Assembly: GCF_010384365.1 (NCBI RefSeq)
Contig: NZ_CP048397.1
Span: forward strand, 6,696,001-6,760,000
Origin: Streptomyces sp. S4.7
GTDB lineage: Bacteria > Actinomycetota > Actinomycetes > Streptomycetales > Streptomycetaceae
Reading direction: 5' to 3'
Length of the DNA stretch: 64,000 nt
Part shown: positions 9,825 through 18,418 of the stretch, piece by piece
Numbering within the stretch: position 1 is the stretch's first letter
How the letters are laid out: each line of letters starts with the position of its first letter
Made by a program: the position numbers and the translations under genes
Notes under the pieces: model-generated
The model's database searches: none
What the model saw: only the letters and a program-made list of their open reading frames with translations
What the model was told of the DNA's origin: nothing

Positions 9825-10943
9825 TCAGGCGACCAGCCGCACGATCAGGACCACCACGATCACGATGACCGCCCCCGCCGCGATCAGTCGGCGTTTCAGC
9901 CGGTTCGAGAGGGTCGCGACGACCTCCAGGCTCCGGTCGCCCGGGAAGACGTGGAAGACCCGGTTCGGATCGCCGGTCAGCTCCACCCGGGCCAGCGGGC
10001 AGGTTTCGAGGGTCACCCGCCGGGACAGCTCCGCGTTCCGGTGGGCCAGGTGGTTGGCCACGGCGGCCCGGTGCGTGCCGTGGACACCGGAGGGCACCGC
10101 GCCGTCGGCGGGGACTTCCTGGCGCCGCCAGCGGGCGGCGGCCAGCCGCTCGCGGACCTTGTCGGGCCAGTCGGGCGCGGGCAGCGACAAGGAGGCCTTC
10201 TCGTGCGTGTACGCGACGGTGCCCTCCACCCAGTGGGTGAGGCTGCCCTTGCCGCCGCACACGTCGTGCGGGCCGACGCCCCGCCCCGAGCAGCGCGCGC
10301 ACGTCTCCCGGCCCCGGCCCTCGCAGTGCGGGCACCGGACCCGGCCCCGCCCCGAGCAGCCGCGACAGGCGGCCTCGGAGGTACCGCACAGCGCGCAGGT
10401 GATCCGCGGGGCGCCGGGCGCCGTGGCGCGCGGACCGGTCGCGGCGGGGCGCGCCTTCACCGTACGCGTCCGGCGTCCGCCGCTCTTCTCGCACTCCGTG
10501 CAGGGGGCGACGTCCAGGCACAGACCGCACGCGGGCGGCTCGTTGCGGCAGGTGCAGTCGTGCCGGCCGCTGCCGCAGCAACTGGCGCACCGCATCGTGC
10601 CGTTGTCGCACGGGCAGGGCACGAGCCGGTGGGAGTGCGCACGGAGCAGGGTGACCCTGCCCGGCTCCTCGGGCGGCGTCAGCCGGTGGTCCGCGATGGC
10701 ACCCTCGTAAAGAGGAAGCGCCGACAGATCCTTCGTACCGAAGGCGGTCCGCTGTGTCTCGCCGCGCCGCTCGGTGAAGCGGACGACCTCGCAGCGCACC
10801 AACTGCCTGCGCGTGACGTCCCGGAGCCGGCCCGCGTCGGCCACCGTTCCGCCGCCCCTGGTCGCGTACGGGGCGAGCGCCTTGAGAAGGTCCGCGTCGG
10901 GCAGCGCGGCGTACAGGGCGTCGTCGTTCGGTGCGTCGGACAT
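9825..10943 (-). CDS. DnaJ-type CxxCxGxG zinc-repeat protein with C-terminal anchor
   Basis: A 372-residue protein of no recognised function. The middle (about 110-235) carries many Cys pairs in the pattern of the DnaJ zinc-binding region: CPCDNG, CASCCGSG, CGLC, CTEC, CRGCSGRG, CPHCEGRG, CARCSGRG. No J domain is present. The last about 25 residues are a single hydrophobic helix after basic residues (RLKRRLIAAG, then Ile/Val), so the protein looks tail-anchored with its zinc region in the cytoplasm. Such modules bind unfolded protein or nucleic acid in other contexts. It is convergent with the solute-binding protein gene (34-bp gap). Confidence 0.75.
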   Translation of the reverse strand: MSDAPNDDALYAALPDADLLKALAPYATRGGGTVADAGRLRDVTRRQLVRCEVVRFTERRGETQRTAFGTKDLSALPLYEGAIADHRLTPPEEPGRVTLLRAHSHRLVPCPCDNGTMRCASCCGSGRHDCTCRNEPPACGLCLDVAPCTECEKSGGRRTRTVKARPAATGPRATAPGAPRITCALCGTSEAACRGCSGRGRVRCPHCEGRGRETCARCSGRGVGPHDVCGGKGSLTHWVEGTVAYTHEKASLSLPAPDWPDKVRERLAAARWRRQEVPADGAVPSGVHGTHRAAVANHLAHRNAELSRRVTLETCPLARVELTGDPNRVFHVFPGDRSLEVVATLSNRLKRRLIAAGAVIVIVVVLIVRLVA

Positions 10944-11116
10944 GGGCGTGTCTCGTCCCTCCTCCGGCGCGCGGCGACGCCGCGCGGATCGCAGGTTAGG
11001 ACTGTTGCCGACCCACCATCAAGAGGGCGGTGCGAGACACGGGCCGGCGGGGCGGATGGGTGCCCGGCACTTCCGTACGCCGGTTTCCCACCCGCCCCGC
11101 GGGCCCCGTGAGCGCC

Positions 11117-12592
11117 CTACGACAGCAGGTTCGGTGCCGCCCGGTCCAGCACCGAACCGACGCGTTCCCAGGTCTCCATGTCCCGTGTCACCGAGGGGAG
11201 TTCGGGGCCGTCGCCGGTCTTCCAGGTGGTGGCGATCGCGACCGGGTCCTCGCCGCTGGCGGCCGACGCCGCCAGCGCCGCCGCGCCCAGGGCGACCAGC
11301 TCGCCGCTCTCCGGCACGATCACCGGCCGCCCGGAGAGGCGCCGTACGGTCTCCACCCACGTACGGCCCTGGGCGCCGCCGCCCACCAGACGCAGCGGCC
11401 GGTTCGCCGCCTCGGGGTCCGCCGGGTCGAGGCCGCAGGCGCGCAGGACCTCGTCCAGCGCCCGCAGGACCGTGTACGCCGCGCCCTCGTAGGCCGCGCC
11501 GAGCAACTGCTGCGGCGTCGTGTCGTGCCGCAGGCCCGTCAGCAGGCCGGCGGAGGTCGGCAGATCGGGGGTGCGTTCGCCGTCGAGGTACGGCAGCAGC
11601 ACCGCCTCGCCGCCGGGCGCCACGTCCTCGCGGTCCAGCCGCAGCAGTTCGGCGACCTTGTCGACGGCGAGCGTGCAGTTCAGGGTGCAGCCGAGCGGCA
11701 GGAACGTGCCGTCGGCCGCCGCGAACCCGGACAGCGCGGCCGAGGCCGGCCTGGTGCGGGTGGCGGCGAAGACGGTGCCCGACGTGCCGAGGCTCAGTAC
11801 GGGGTGGTCCAGCAGCCCGGCGCCGCCGAGACCGAGGCCGACGGCCGCGCTCATGTTGTCGCCGGTCCCGGCGGCGACCGCGATACCGGCCGGCAGCCCC
11901 AGCAGCTCGGCGGCGGAGGCGGTGAGCGAGCCGACCCGGGCGGCTCCGGTCGGGGCGACGGCCGGCAGCATCGACTCGTCGAGGCCGACGAGCGCGAGCA
12001 GTTCGGGGTCGTACGAACCGGTCGCCGTGGAGTACCAGCAGGTGCCCGACGCGTCACCGGGGTCCGTGGCCGCCGTACCCGCGAGACGTTCGGTGAGGAA
12101 GTCGTGGGGGAGCCGGACGGCCGCCGCCGCGCCGGCGGAGGCGGGGTCGTTCTCGCGCAGCCACTGCCACTTCGCCGCCGTCATCGAGGCGACGGGCACG
12201 GTTCCGGTCCTGGCGGTCCACGCGTCGGGTCCGCCGAGCGCGTCCGTAAGAGCGGCGGCCTGCGGGGCGGAGCGGGTGTCGTTCCAAAGAAGGGCGGGCC
12301 GCAGCGGCTTCCCGGCCGCGTCGAGCACCACCAGGCCGTGCTGCTGGCCGGCGACCGCTATGCCCGTGACGGCGGAGGCCGGTACGCCGGACTCCTTCAG
12401 TCCCATGGCGACGGCCTCACGCAGCGCCTGCCACCACACCTCGGGGTCGGTCTCCCGCGCCCCGGCCTCGCCCGTCACCCGGTGCGGGGCGCGCCCGACG
12501 GCGAGCGGCCGTCCGGTCGCCGCGTCGGTGAACGCCGCTTTGGTCGACTGGGTGGAGCTGTCGACGCCGATGACCACCTGGCTGTGCGGCAC
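11117..12592 (-). CDS. xylB: Xylulokinase
   Basis: A 491-residue FGGY-family kinase that phosphorylates D-xylulose to xylulose 5-phosphate with ATP. The N-terminal ATPase-fold phosphate loop is VIGVDSSTQSTKA. The substrate-side motif is VAGQQHGLVVLD and the second-domain ATP motif is GGGAQGRTW. The GTG at 12592 is chosen because GGAAGAGG sits at the right distance upstream and the protein then starts like other XylB proteins; longer upstream codons look non-coding. It diverges from xylA across about 250 bp, the usual actinobacterial arrangement. The ROK repressor at 15.2-16.4 kb is the likely regulator (inference). Confidence 0.95.
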   Translation of the reverse strand: MPHSQVVIGVDSSTQSTKAAFTDAATGRPLAVGRAPHRVTGEAGARETDPEVWWQALREAVAMGLKESGVPASAVTGIAVAGQQHGLVVLDAAGKPLRPALLWNDTRSAPQAAALTDALGGPDAWTARTGTVPVASMTAAKWQWLRENDPASAGAAAAVRLPHDFLTERLAGTAATDPGDASGTCWYSTATGSYDPELLALVGLDESMLPAVAPTGAARVGSLTASAAELLGLPAGIAVAAGTGDNMSAAVGLGLGGAGLLDHPVLSLGTSGTVFAATRTRPASAALSGFAAADGTFLPLGCTLNCTLAVDKVAELLRLDREDVAPGGEAVLLPYLDGERTPDLPTSAGLLTGLRHDTTPQQLLGAAYEGAAYTVLRALDEVLRACGLDPADPEAANRPLRLVGGGAQGRTWVETVRRLSGRPVIVPESGELVALGAAALAASAASGEDPVAIATTWKTGDGPELPSVTRDMETWERVGSVLDRAAPNLLS

Positions 12593-12644
12593 GCTCGTAC
12601 CTCTTCCTGATTCCGGGCTTGCGGCGGGATTTTGACCGCAGGCC

Positions 12645-12664
12645 AACAAATTACGTGATGTTGT
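12645..12664. promoter_or_regulatory. Candidate operator in the xylB-xylA intergenic region
   Basis: An AT-rich imperfect palindrome, AACAAATTACGTGATGTTGT, with six of ten base pairs symmetrical around ACGT. It stands out in very GC-rich DNA and lies 53 bp upstream of the xylB start, between the divergent xyl genes. ROK/XylR operators are usually AT-rich palindromes of this size. This is a candidate only. Confidence 0.35.
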
Positions 12665-12842
12665 CGTGCATCCGGCAGGTACTGGCGTCATTTCCTTGCC
12701 CAAGGGGGTGTTCGACGCCTCGAACAGGGTTGGGCGAACGCGGGGTCTTTTCCGTATCCACCCGGACGTGCATTATTAGTCATGTCAGGAAACAAAAAGG
12801 TCTGCACCTGCCGGACCTGAGGTATCGAAGGCGGCCAGAGAA

Positions 12843-14012
12843 ATGACGGAACCTTTCACTCCCACCCCCGCGGACAAGTTCAGCTTCGGTCTGTGGACGG
12901 TCGGCTGGCAAGGCAGGGACCCGTTCGGTGACGCGACGCGCCCGGCGCTCGATCCCACCGAGTCCGTACAGCGCCTCGCCGAACTCGGCGCGTACGGCGT
13001 CACCTTCCACGACGACGACCTGATCCCCTTCGGCTCGTCCGACGCCGAACGTGAGGCGCACATCAAGCGCTTCCGGCAGGCGCTCGACACCACCGGGCTC
13101 GTCGTGCCGATGGTCACCACCAACCTCTTCACCCACCCCGTCTTCAAGGACGGCGGCTTCACGGCGAACGACCGCGACGTCCGCCGCTACGCGCTGCGCA
13201 AGACGCTGCGCAACCTCGACCTGGCAGCCGAGCTGGGCGCCAAGAAGTTCGTCGCCTGGGGCGGCCGGGAGGGCGCCGAGTCCGGCGGCGCGAAGGACGT
13301 GCGTCTGGCGCTGGACCGGATGAAGGAGGGCTTCGACCTGCTCGGCGAGTACGTCGTCTCGCAGGGGTACGACATCAAGTTCGCCATCGAGCCCAAGCCG
13401 AACGAGCCGCGCGGTGACATCCTGCTGCCGACCGTCGGCCACGCGCTCGCCTTCATCGAGCGCCTGGAGCGCCCCGAGCTGTACGGCGTCAACCCCGAGA
13501 CCGGCCACGAGCAGATGGCCGGGCTGAACTTCCCGCACGCCATCGCGCAGGCCCTGTGGGCGGGCAAGCTCTTCCACATCGACCTCAACGGCCAGCACGG
13601 CACCCGCTACGACCAGGACCTGCGCTTCGGCGCCGGCGACCTGCGCGCCGCGTTCTGGCTGGTGGACCTGTTGGAGTCGGCGGGCTGGGACGGCTCGCGG
13701 CACTTCGACTTCAAGCCGCCGCGCACCGAGGACTTCGACGGGGTGTGGGCGTCCGCCGCCGGCTGCATGCGCAACTACCTGATACTCAAGGAGCGCGCCG
13801 CCTCGTTCCGCGCGGACCCCGAGGTCCAGGAGGCGCTGCGCGCCTCGCGCCTGGACGAGCTGGCGCAGCCGACCGCCGCCGACGGGGTGGCCGGTCTGCT
13901 GGCCGACCGGGGCGCGTACGAGGACTTCGACGTGGCGTCCGCGGCGAGCCGCGGCATGGCGTTCGAACACCTCGACCAGCTCGCCATGGACCACCTCCTG
14001 GGCGCCCGCTGA
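12843..14012 (+). CDS. xylA: Xylose isomerase
   Basis: A 389-residue class I (actinobacterial) xylose isomerase that interconverts D-xylose and D-xylulose using two divalent metals. Signatures: GLWTVGWQGRDPFG at 16-29, catalytic His56 (VTFHDDD), the metal-binding glutamate and lysine in AIEPKPNEPRGD, and HIDLNGQHG with metal ligands further on. Length and sequence match the well-known Streptomyces enzyme (387-389 residues). It diverges from xylB and is followed by a strong terminator. The first copy of a 20-bp tandem repeat begins inside its stop codon. Confidence 0.97.
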   Translation: MTEPFTPTPADKFSFGLWTVGWQGRDPFGDATRPALDPTESVQRLAELGAYGVTFHDDDLIPFGSSDAEREAHIKRFRQALDTTGLVVPMVTTNLFTHPVFKDGGFTANDRDVRRYALRKTLRNLDLAAELGAKKFVAWGGREGAESGGAKDVRLALDRMKEGFDLLGEYVVSQGYDIKFAIEPKPNEPRGDILLPTVGHALAFIERLERPELYGVNPETGHEQMAGLNFPHAIAQALWAGKLFHIDLNGQHGTRYDQDLRFGAGDLRAAFWLVDLLESAGWDGSRHFDFKPPRTEDFDGVWASAAGCMRNYLILKERAASFRADPEVQEALRASRLDELAQPTAADGVAGLLADRGAYEDFDVASAASRGMAFEHLDQLAMDHLLGAR

Positions 14013-14050
14013 TCCGGCACTGAAGACGACGATCCGGCACTGAAGACGAC
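14011..14050. repeat. Two perfect 20-bp tandem copies after xylA
   Basis: Bases 14011-14030 are repeated exactly at 14031-14050 (unit begins GATCCGGCAC and ends TGAAGACGAC). The first copy overlaps the xylA stop codon, so the duplication probably arose by slippage or local duplication at the gene end. No function is evident. Confidence 0.85.
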
Positions 14051-14066
14051 CGAGTCCTGACACGAC

Positions 14067-14111
14067 CGCACACGCGGGGCGGCCCCACCGCCGGTCCGCC
14101 CCGCGTGTGCG
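14067..14111 (+). terminator. Hairpin terminator after xylA
   Basis: A perfect 16-bp stem, 14067-14082 with 14096-14111, closing a 13-nt loop, 55 bp after the xylA stop. There is no U-tract, as is usual in Streptomyces. A second small hairpin, CCCTCC-TTAC-GGAGGG, lies about 20 bp further on. The remaining DNA to 14424 has no recognisable gene but includes the perfect 8-bp stem GGCGTGGC/GCCACGCC (14373-14392), just ahead of the next gene's ribosome site. Confidence 0.8.
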
Positions 14112-14424
14112 CGTACGCAGCTCCGCCCTCCTTACGGAGGGTCCACGCCCGCGACTCCGGCAGGGCGTGTTCTTCGGCGGTCCCGCCCGTCCGCGACGCC
14201 CGGCACGCGCATGCCGCGAACTCCCGCCCGTCCCGCGACGCACCGCACCGCACCCCATGACACCGGCCACTCCGCGGCCGGGCCGTGGACGAGGGGCCGA
14301 AGGTGGGATTCGGATCGTCCATCCAGCCCCCAGACACGCGATCCCGGAGCCTTTGCGGGGATACCGGCACATGGCGTGGCCGCAGCCACGCCGGTTCGCT
14401 ATCGAGTCACTTCAGGAGGCCTTC

Positions 14425-15032
14425 GTGTCAGATATCGCGGTACAGGGAACGCCGGAACGAAGAATCACCGGGCGACGCCACGGCGGTGAGCGCCCATGGG
14501 GCAGGGTCGCGCGGGCCTGGGCGGGACTGGCCCTGCTCACGGCCTGACCGTCCCACTCGCCGTGGCATCGCCCGCCGCCGCGCATGAGCACCCTGCGCAC
14601 CAAAAGGCCGCCCACGCCTACGTCGCCAACGTCGAGGACGACACCGTCTCGGTGATCAGCACGAAGACGAACACCGTCACCGCCACCGTCCCCGTCGGCG
14701 ACCTTCCCAACGGCGTGGCCGTCACCCCGAACGGTCAGCGTGTCTACGTCACCAACCTCAACAGCGGCACCGTGTCGGTGATCGACACCAGGACCAACAC
14801 CGTCACGGCCACCATCACTGTCGGCACCTGGCCCCGGGGAGTGGCCTTCACCTCGAACGGTGACCGCGCCTACATCCCCAGCCAACTGGACAACACGGTG
14901 TCGGTGATCGACACCAGGACCAACACCGTCACCACCACCATCCCCGTCGGCGACGGGCCCACCGGTATCGCCATCACTCAGGGATGCGGGAGCCACCACC
15001 GTGGCTGTGCGGCAGGGGGAGCGGGGCGGTGA
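14425..15032 (+). pseudogene. YVTN beta-propeller secreted protein, frameshifted and truncated
   Basis: A GTG at 14425 with an excellent AGGAGG site opens a frame encoding a short basic N-terminus and the first half of a signal sequence (WGRVARAWAGLALLTA), then stops at 14545-14547. The second half of the signal (LTVPLAVASPAAA) and the mature protein continue in the next frame, as expected if one C is missing at about 14544. The mature part has about three YVTN-type blades (AYVANVEDDTVSVIST, VYVTNLNSGTVSVIDTRTNT and a third). Homology stops abruptly after GIAIT near 14977, where a normal protein would continue with more blades. This is best read as a decayed gene; the single-base shift alone could be an assembly error, but the 3' truncation could not. 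Confidence 0.75.
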
Positions 15033-15167
15033 GGGTGACGTCGTCGGAGGGCGCTCCGACGGCGTCCGGGAGGGGAACCAGGTTTTCCTCGCCGTCCGCG
15101 TGACGTGCGGCCACCACCCCGGGGTGGGGCGCCCGGCGAAGGCTGCCGGACGCCCCACCCCACGTCG
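14974..15167 (-). other. Possible C-terminal gene remnant plus ROK-gene terminator
   Basis: On the minus strand, about 44 codons ending at 14974 read like a real protein C-terminus (ENLVPLPDAVGAPSDDVTLT, then PLPLPHSHGG) but have no start, so they may be the tail of a lost gene abutting the truncated YVTN gene. Between this and the ROK stop is a hairpin, GGGGTGGGGCG (15120-15130) with CGCCCCACCCC (15151-15161), with an inner CCGGC/GCCGG stem; it is a plausible terminator for the ROK gene. Confidence 0.4.
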
Positions 15168-16406
15168 TCAGGCGCTCGTGCGGTCCGCGTAGGCCACCGG
15201 GTCCGCCAGTACCGCGCGGACCACCAGGGCCGCCGCGCCACGGGCCGCGTCCCCCGCCGAGGATGACGCGCGTAGCCGGCCGCTGTCGTGCGGCCACAGT
15301 CCCGAGACCACCCGGTCGGTCAACTCGCCGTCGGCGGGCGGCGACAGCCACGGCATCAGGCTCCGGTAGATCCCGCCGAGCACCACCGCGTCGGGGTCGA
15401 AGAGATTCACCGCGCCCGACAGGACCCGGCCCAGCATCCGGCCGGCCTCGCCGATGGCCGTGATCGCGCGCTTGTCGCCGGCCCTGGCCAGCGCCTCCAG
15501 CTCCGCGACGCCCGGCACCCCGGCGTTCTCGTCGAGCCCGGCGCCCCGCAGGAGCGCCGACTGGCCCGCGTACTGCTCCAGGCAGCCACGCGCACCGCAC
15601 CGGCACAGCGGCCCGTCGGCGTCCACGACCACATGGCCGATCTCACCGGCGAACCCGTTCGCGCCGCGCAGCAGTTCACCGTCGAGCACCAGCGCGCCGC
15701 CGACGCCGATCTCGCCCGACAGGTAGAGGAAGCTGCGGATCCCGCCGAGGCCGCCGAACCAGAGCTCGGCGAGCGCCGCCAGATTGGCCTCGTTCTCCGA
15801 TCGCACCGGCAGCGGCGGCGCGGAGGGCTGCGCCTCCGCCAGCGCCTGCGCGAACAGCTCCTCCGCGGGCACCCGGTTCCAGCCCAGGTTCGGCGCCTGG
15901 CGGACCGTACCGCCGGAGACCAGACCGGGCAGCGCGAGCTGCACCCCGACCGGCGACAGGTCCTGCTCGGTGGCCGAGTCGAGGGTGCGCGCGGCGATCC
16001 GCGCCCCGCGGGCCAGGACTTCGGCCGGCGCGGCGCCGCGGTTGTCGAGGTGTTCGGTGAGGCGTACGCGGTCGGTGCCCGACAGGTCGACCACGCACAC
16101 CGAGACGTAGTCGATGTTGATCTCGACGCCGATGCCGGCCGGGCCGGAGCGCGTCACCTTCAGCACGGTGCCCGGCCGCCCCGCCTGGCCGCTGAACGTC
16201 TTGCCGGACTCGGAGAGGAATCCGCTGTCGAGCAACTGCTCGACCAGCGAGGACACCGCGGCCCGGGTCAGTCCGACCCGCGCCGCCACACCGGCCCTGG
16301 TCGCCTCACCCTCGTCCCGCACGGCGCGCAGCACCAGGCTCAGATTGTGCCGGCGCACCGTCTCTTTGTCGGCCTTGGGACCGAGCGATGTGTGGTTGTT
16401 CTTCAT
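15168..16406 (-). CDS. ROK-family (XylR/NagC-type) transcriptional repressor
   Basis: A 412-residue ROK regulator. An N-terminal winged HTH (about 15-75; RRHNLSLVLRAV, TRAAVSSLVEQLL) is followed by a sugar-kinase-like ROK domain. The zinc signature CRCGARGCLEQY and the preceding GEIGHVVVD are intact. Such proteins usually repress sugar-use genes until a sugar or sugar phosphate binds. Xylose is the best guess because xylB/xylA lie 2.6 kb away, but the GH27 remnant and dgoD on the other side make galactose metabolites possible. It diverges from the GH27 remnant, and an AT-rich candidate operator lies between them (16481-16500). Confidence 0.92.
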   Translation of the reverse strand: MKNNHTSLGPKADKETVRRHNLSLVLRAVRDEGEATRAGVAARVGLTRAAVSSLVEQLLDSGFLSESGKTFSGQAGRPGTVLKVTRSGPAGIGVEINIDYVSVCVVDLSGTDRVRLTEHLDNRGAAPAEVLARGARIAARTLDSATEQDLSPVGVQLALPGLVSGGTVRQAPNLGWNRVPAEELFAQALAEAQPSAPPLPVRSENEANLAALAELWFGGLGGIRSFLYLSGEIGVGGALVLDGELLRGANGFAGEIGHVVVDADGPLCRCGARGCLEQYAGQSALLRGAGLDENAGVPGVAELEALARAGDKRAITAIGEAGRMLGRVLSGAVNLFDPDAVVLGGIYRSLMPWLSPPADGELTDRVVSGLWPHDSGRLRASSSAGDAARGAAALVVRAVLADPVAYADRTSA

Positions 16407-16480
16407 GGTGCCGTCGAGCCTATGTGATCGGAATCCGGACGGATGGCCGGTCCGCCGAGATCGATGGCCCTGCCAGTCAC

Positions 16481-16500
16481 TTGTTTAGATTAATTAGCAA
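16481..16500. promoter_or_regulatory. AT-rich candidate ROK operator
   Basis: TTGTTTAGATTAATTAGCAA has five of ten symmetrical base pairs, with outer TTG/CAA arms. It is the most AT-rich point for kilobases and lies between the divergent ROK and GH27 genes, 75 bp from the ROK start. This composition resembles known ROK/XylR operators. Binding is inferred, not shown. Confidence 0.4.
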
Positions 16501-16568
16501 TAATCGTTGGCAGGGTCGGGCCGCGCGGCGACAGTCTTCGTCGTGACCCCAACCTTCGGGAGACATCG

Positions 16569-18080
16569 GTGACTTCGCATCGGGTAACGGTGGCCGTCGT
16601 CGTCGCCGCGCTGTTCGCCGTGGCCGTGCCCTCCGCCCAGGCGGCCGGCGGCCGGGACGCGCCCCCGCCCCGGCCCGCCGGCCACGGGTCCGTCGACCAG
16701 GGCGCCCCCGCGTACTACGACAGCGGCCTCGCCCCCACGCCGTACATGGGCTGGAACACCTACTACGGTCTCGGCGCCCCCACCGAGCAGGAGGTCAGGT
16801 CGGTCGCCACCACCTCGTCAGCAGCGGGGTCAGGGACAGCGGCTACGACATCGTCTGGCTGGACGGCGGCTGGCAGACACGCCGCGTGACAGCGAGGGCA
16901 GGCTGGCCGCGCACCCCGGCCGCTTCCCCTCGGGCATCCCCGCCCTCGTCACCTATCTGCACCAGCGCGGGCTCAAGGCGGGCATCTACACCGACGCGGG
17001 CACCTACGACGGCGGCAAGAGTTGCGGACTCGGCAGCCGCGGCCACTACACCGAGGACGCGCGGCAGTTCGCCGACTGGAAGATCGACGCCATCAAGGTC
17101 GATTTCCTCTGCGGGATCACCGCGAGACTCGATCCCGGCCCCGCCTTCAAGGAGTTCAGCGACGCCGTCGCCAAGTCGGGCCGACCGATGCTGCTCAACC
17201 TCTGCAACCCGCTGACCGACGACTGGGGCCTGCCGCACACCCCCGAGCAGGACGCGCACAACGCGTACGTCTACGGACCGACGACCGGCGACTCCTGGCG
17301 CACCGGCACCGATGTCGCCTTCGGCACGCCCTCCGTCGGCCAGTGGGCCAACGTCCTGCGCAACATGGACGCCAACGCCTGGCACCCCGAGGCCCAGGGG
17401 CCGGGCCGCTACAACGACCCCGACTACCTCATCCCCATGCGGAAGCTGGCGGACGGCTCGTACGAGCTGACCGAGGAGGAGTCCACCACCCGGTTCGTCA
17501 TGTGGGCCGTGATGGGCTCGCCGCTGGTCATGGGCTCCGACCCGCGCACGCTGCCGCAGCCGATGACCGACACGCTGCGCAACCCCGAGATCATCGCCGT
17601 CGACCAGGACCCGCTCGCCGTCCAGGGCGTACGCGTCGCCACCGACTCCACCGGCGACGTCTACAGCAAGACCCTCAAGGGTGCGGGGGAGCGGGCGGTC
17701 GTCCTCCTCAACCGCTCGGACAAGGCCGCGGCGCGGACCGTGACCTTCGCGGACGCCGGACTGACGGGCGACGTCGCCGTACGGGACCTGCGTGCCCGCG
17801 CCGACCGGGGCACGCACAGCGGCTCCTACACCGTCACCGTCCCCGCGCACGGCACCGCCTTCCTCAAGCTCGGCGGCCAAAACGGTGCGCCGGGGGCCTC
17901 GATCGGTACGCGCTCCACCGCCAGCCCCGCGCTGGTGCGTGAGGGAGACCGGCTGACGGCGTTCACCCGGGGCCCGGACGGTTCACTGCGGCAGCGCGGC
18001 GGACGCGACGGGCAGTGGTCGTCCCGCACGACCGACCTCGGCGGCCCGACCGACGGCCGGATCCTCGGCCGGACGCGGCT
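16569..18080 (+). pseudogene. GH27 alpha-galactosidase with two frameshifts and lost 3' end
   Basis: A GTG with GGGAG upstream opens a signal peptide ending SAQAA and a GH27 start (PYMGWNTYYGLG). Near 16809 one base appears missing: the natural continuation HHLVSSGVRDSGYDIVWLDG is in another frame. Near 16884 a second base is missing, after which RDSEGRLAAHPGRFP continues in a third frame. Downstream the catalytic nucleophile region IKVDFLCG, the acid/base segment NDPDYL and a C-terminal lectin-like propeller segment (LTAFTRGPDGSLRQ) follow in one frame. At about 18065-18085 the protein runs into an unrelated GntR remnant. An intact enzyme would remove alpha-galactose from plant oligosaccharides outside the cell. 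Two indels plus a fusion junction make it non-functional as it stands. Confidence 0.8.
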
Positions 18081-18418
18081 GTGGGGGAGGGGACGGCGGA
18101 GCCGCGCACGCGGTCGAGGCCGACCTCGCCTTCCACCGCGCGCTCCTCGCCGCCACACACAACGAGCTGCTGATGTGCATGGAGATGGTCATCGAGTCCG
18201 GTCCCGCCCACCGCGACCGGATCGTGCACTCCTCGCCGCACGGTGAGGATCCCGTGCCGAGCCACCGCGCCGTCCTGGACGCCGTACGCGCCCAGGACCC
18301 GGACGCCGCCCAGCAGGCCATGCGGGCGCTGCTCGACCAGGCGGTCCGCGACCTCGACAAGGTGCACGGGACGGCCGCCCCGGCCACCCCCGAGACGGAA
18401 GGCTCCGGGGCGAAGTGA
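18080..18418 (+). pseudogene. GntR/FadR-type regulator remnant (FCD domain only)
   Basis: This frame encodes the C-terminal half of an FCD ligand-binding domain, recognisable from AVEADLAFHRALLAATHNEL and SHRAVLDAVRAQDPDAAQQA. The HTH DNA-binding half is absent; upstream sequence is the broken GH27 gene. Its TGA stop overlaps the dgoD GTG start (GTGA), which suggests the full gene was once the co-transcribed dgoD regulator (a DgoR-like role is inferred). It cannot bind DNA as encoded here. A deletion fusing GH27 and this gene explains the structure. Confidence 0.78.

Noticed and set aside
18065..18418. A genuine alpha-galactosidase with a regulatory C-terminal domain
   Set aside because: The FCD part is in a different frame from the GH27 lectin segment, and the upstream GH27 frame has two further breaks, so a working fusion is not plausible.
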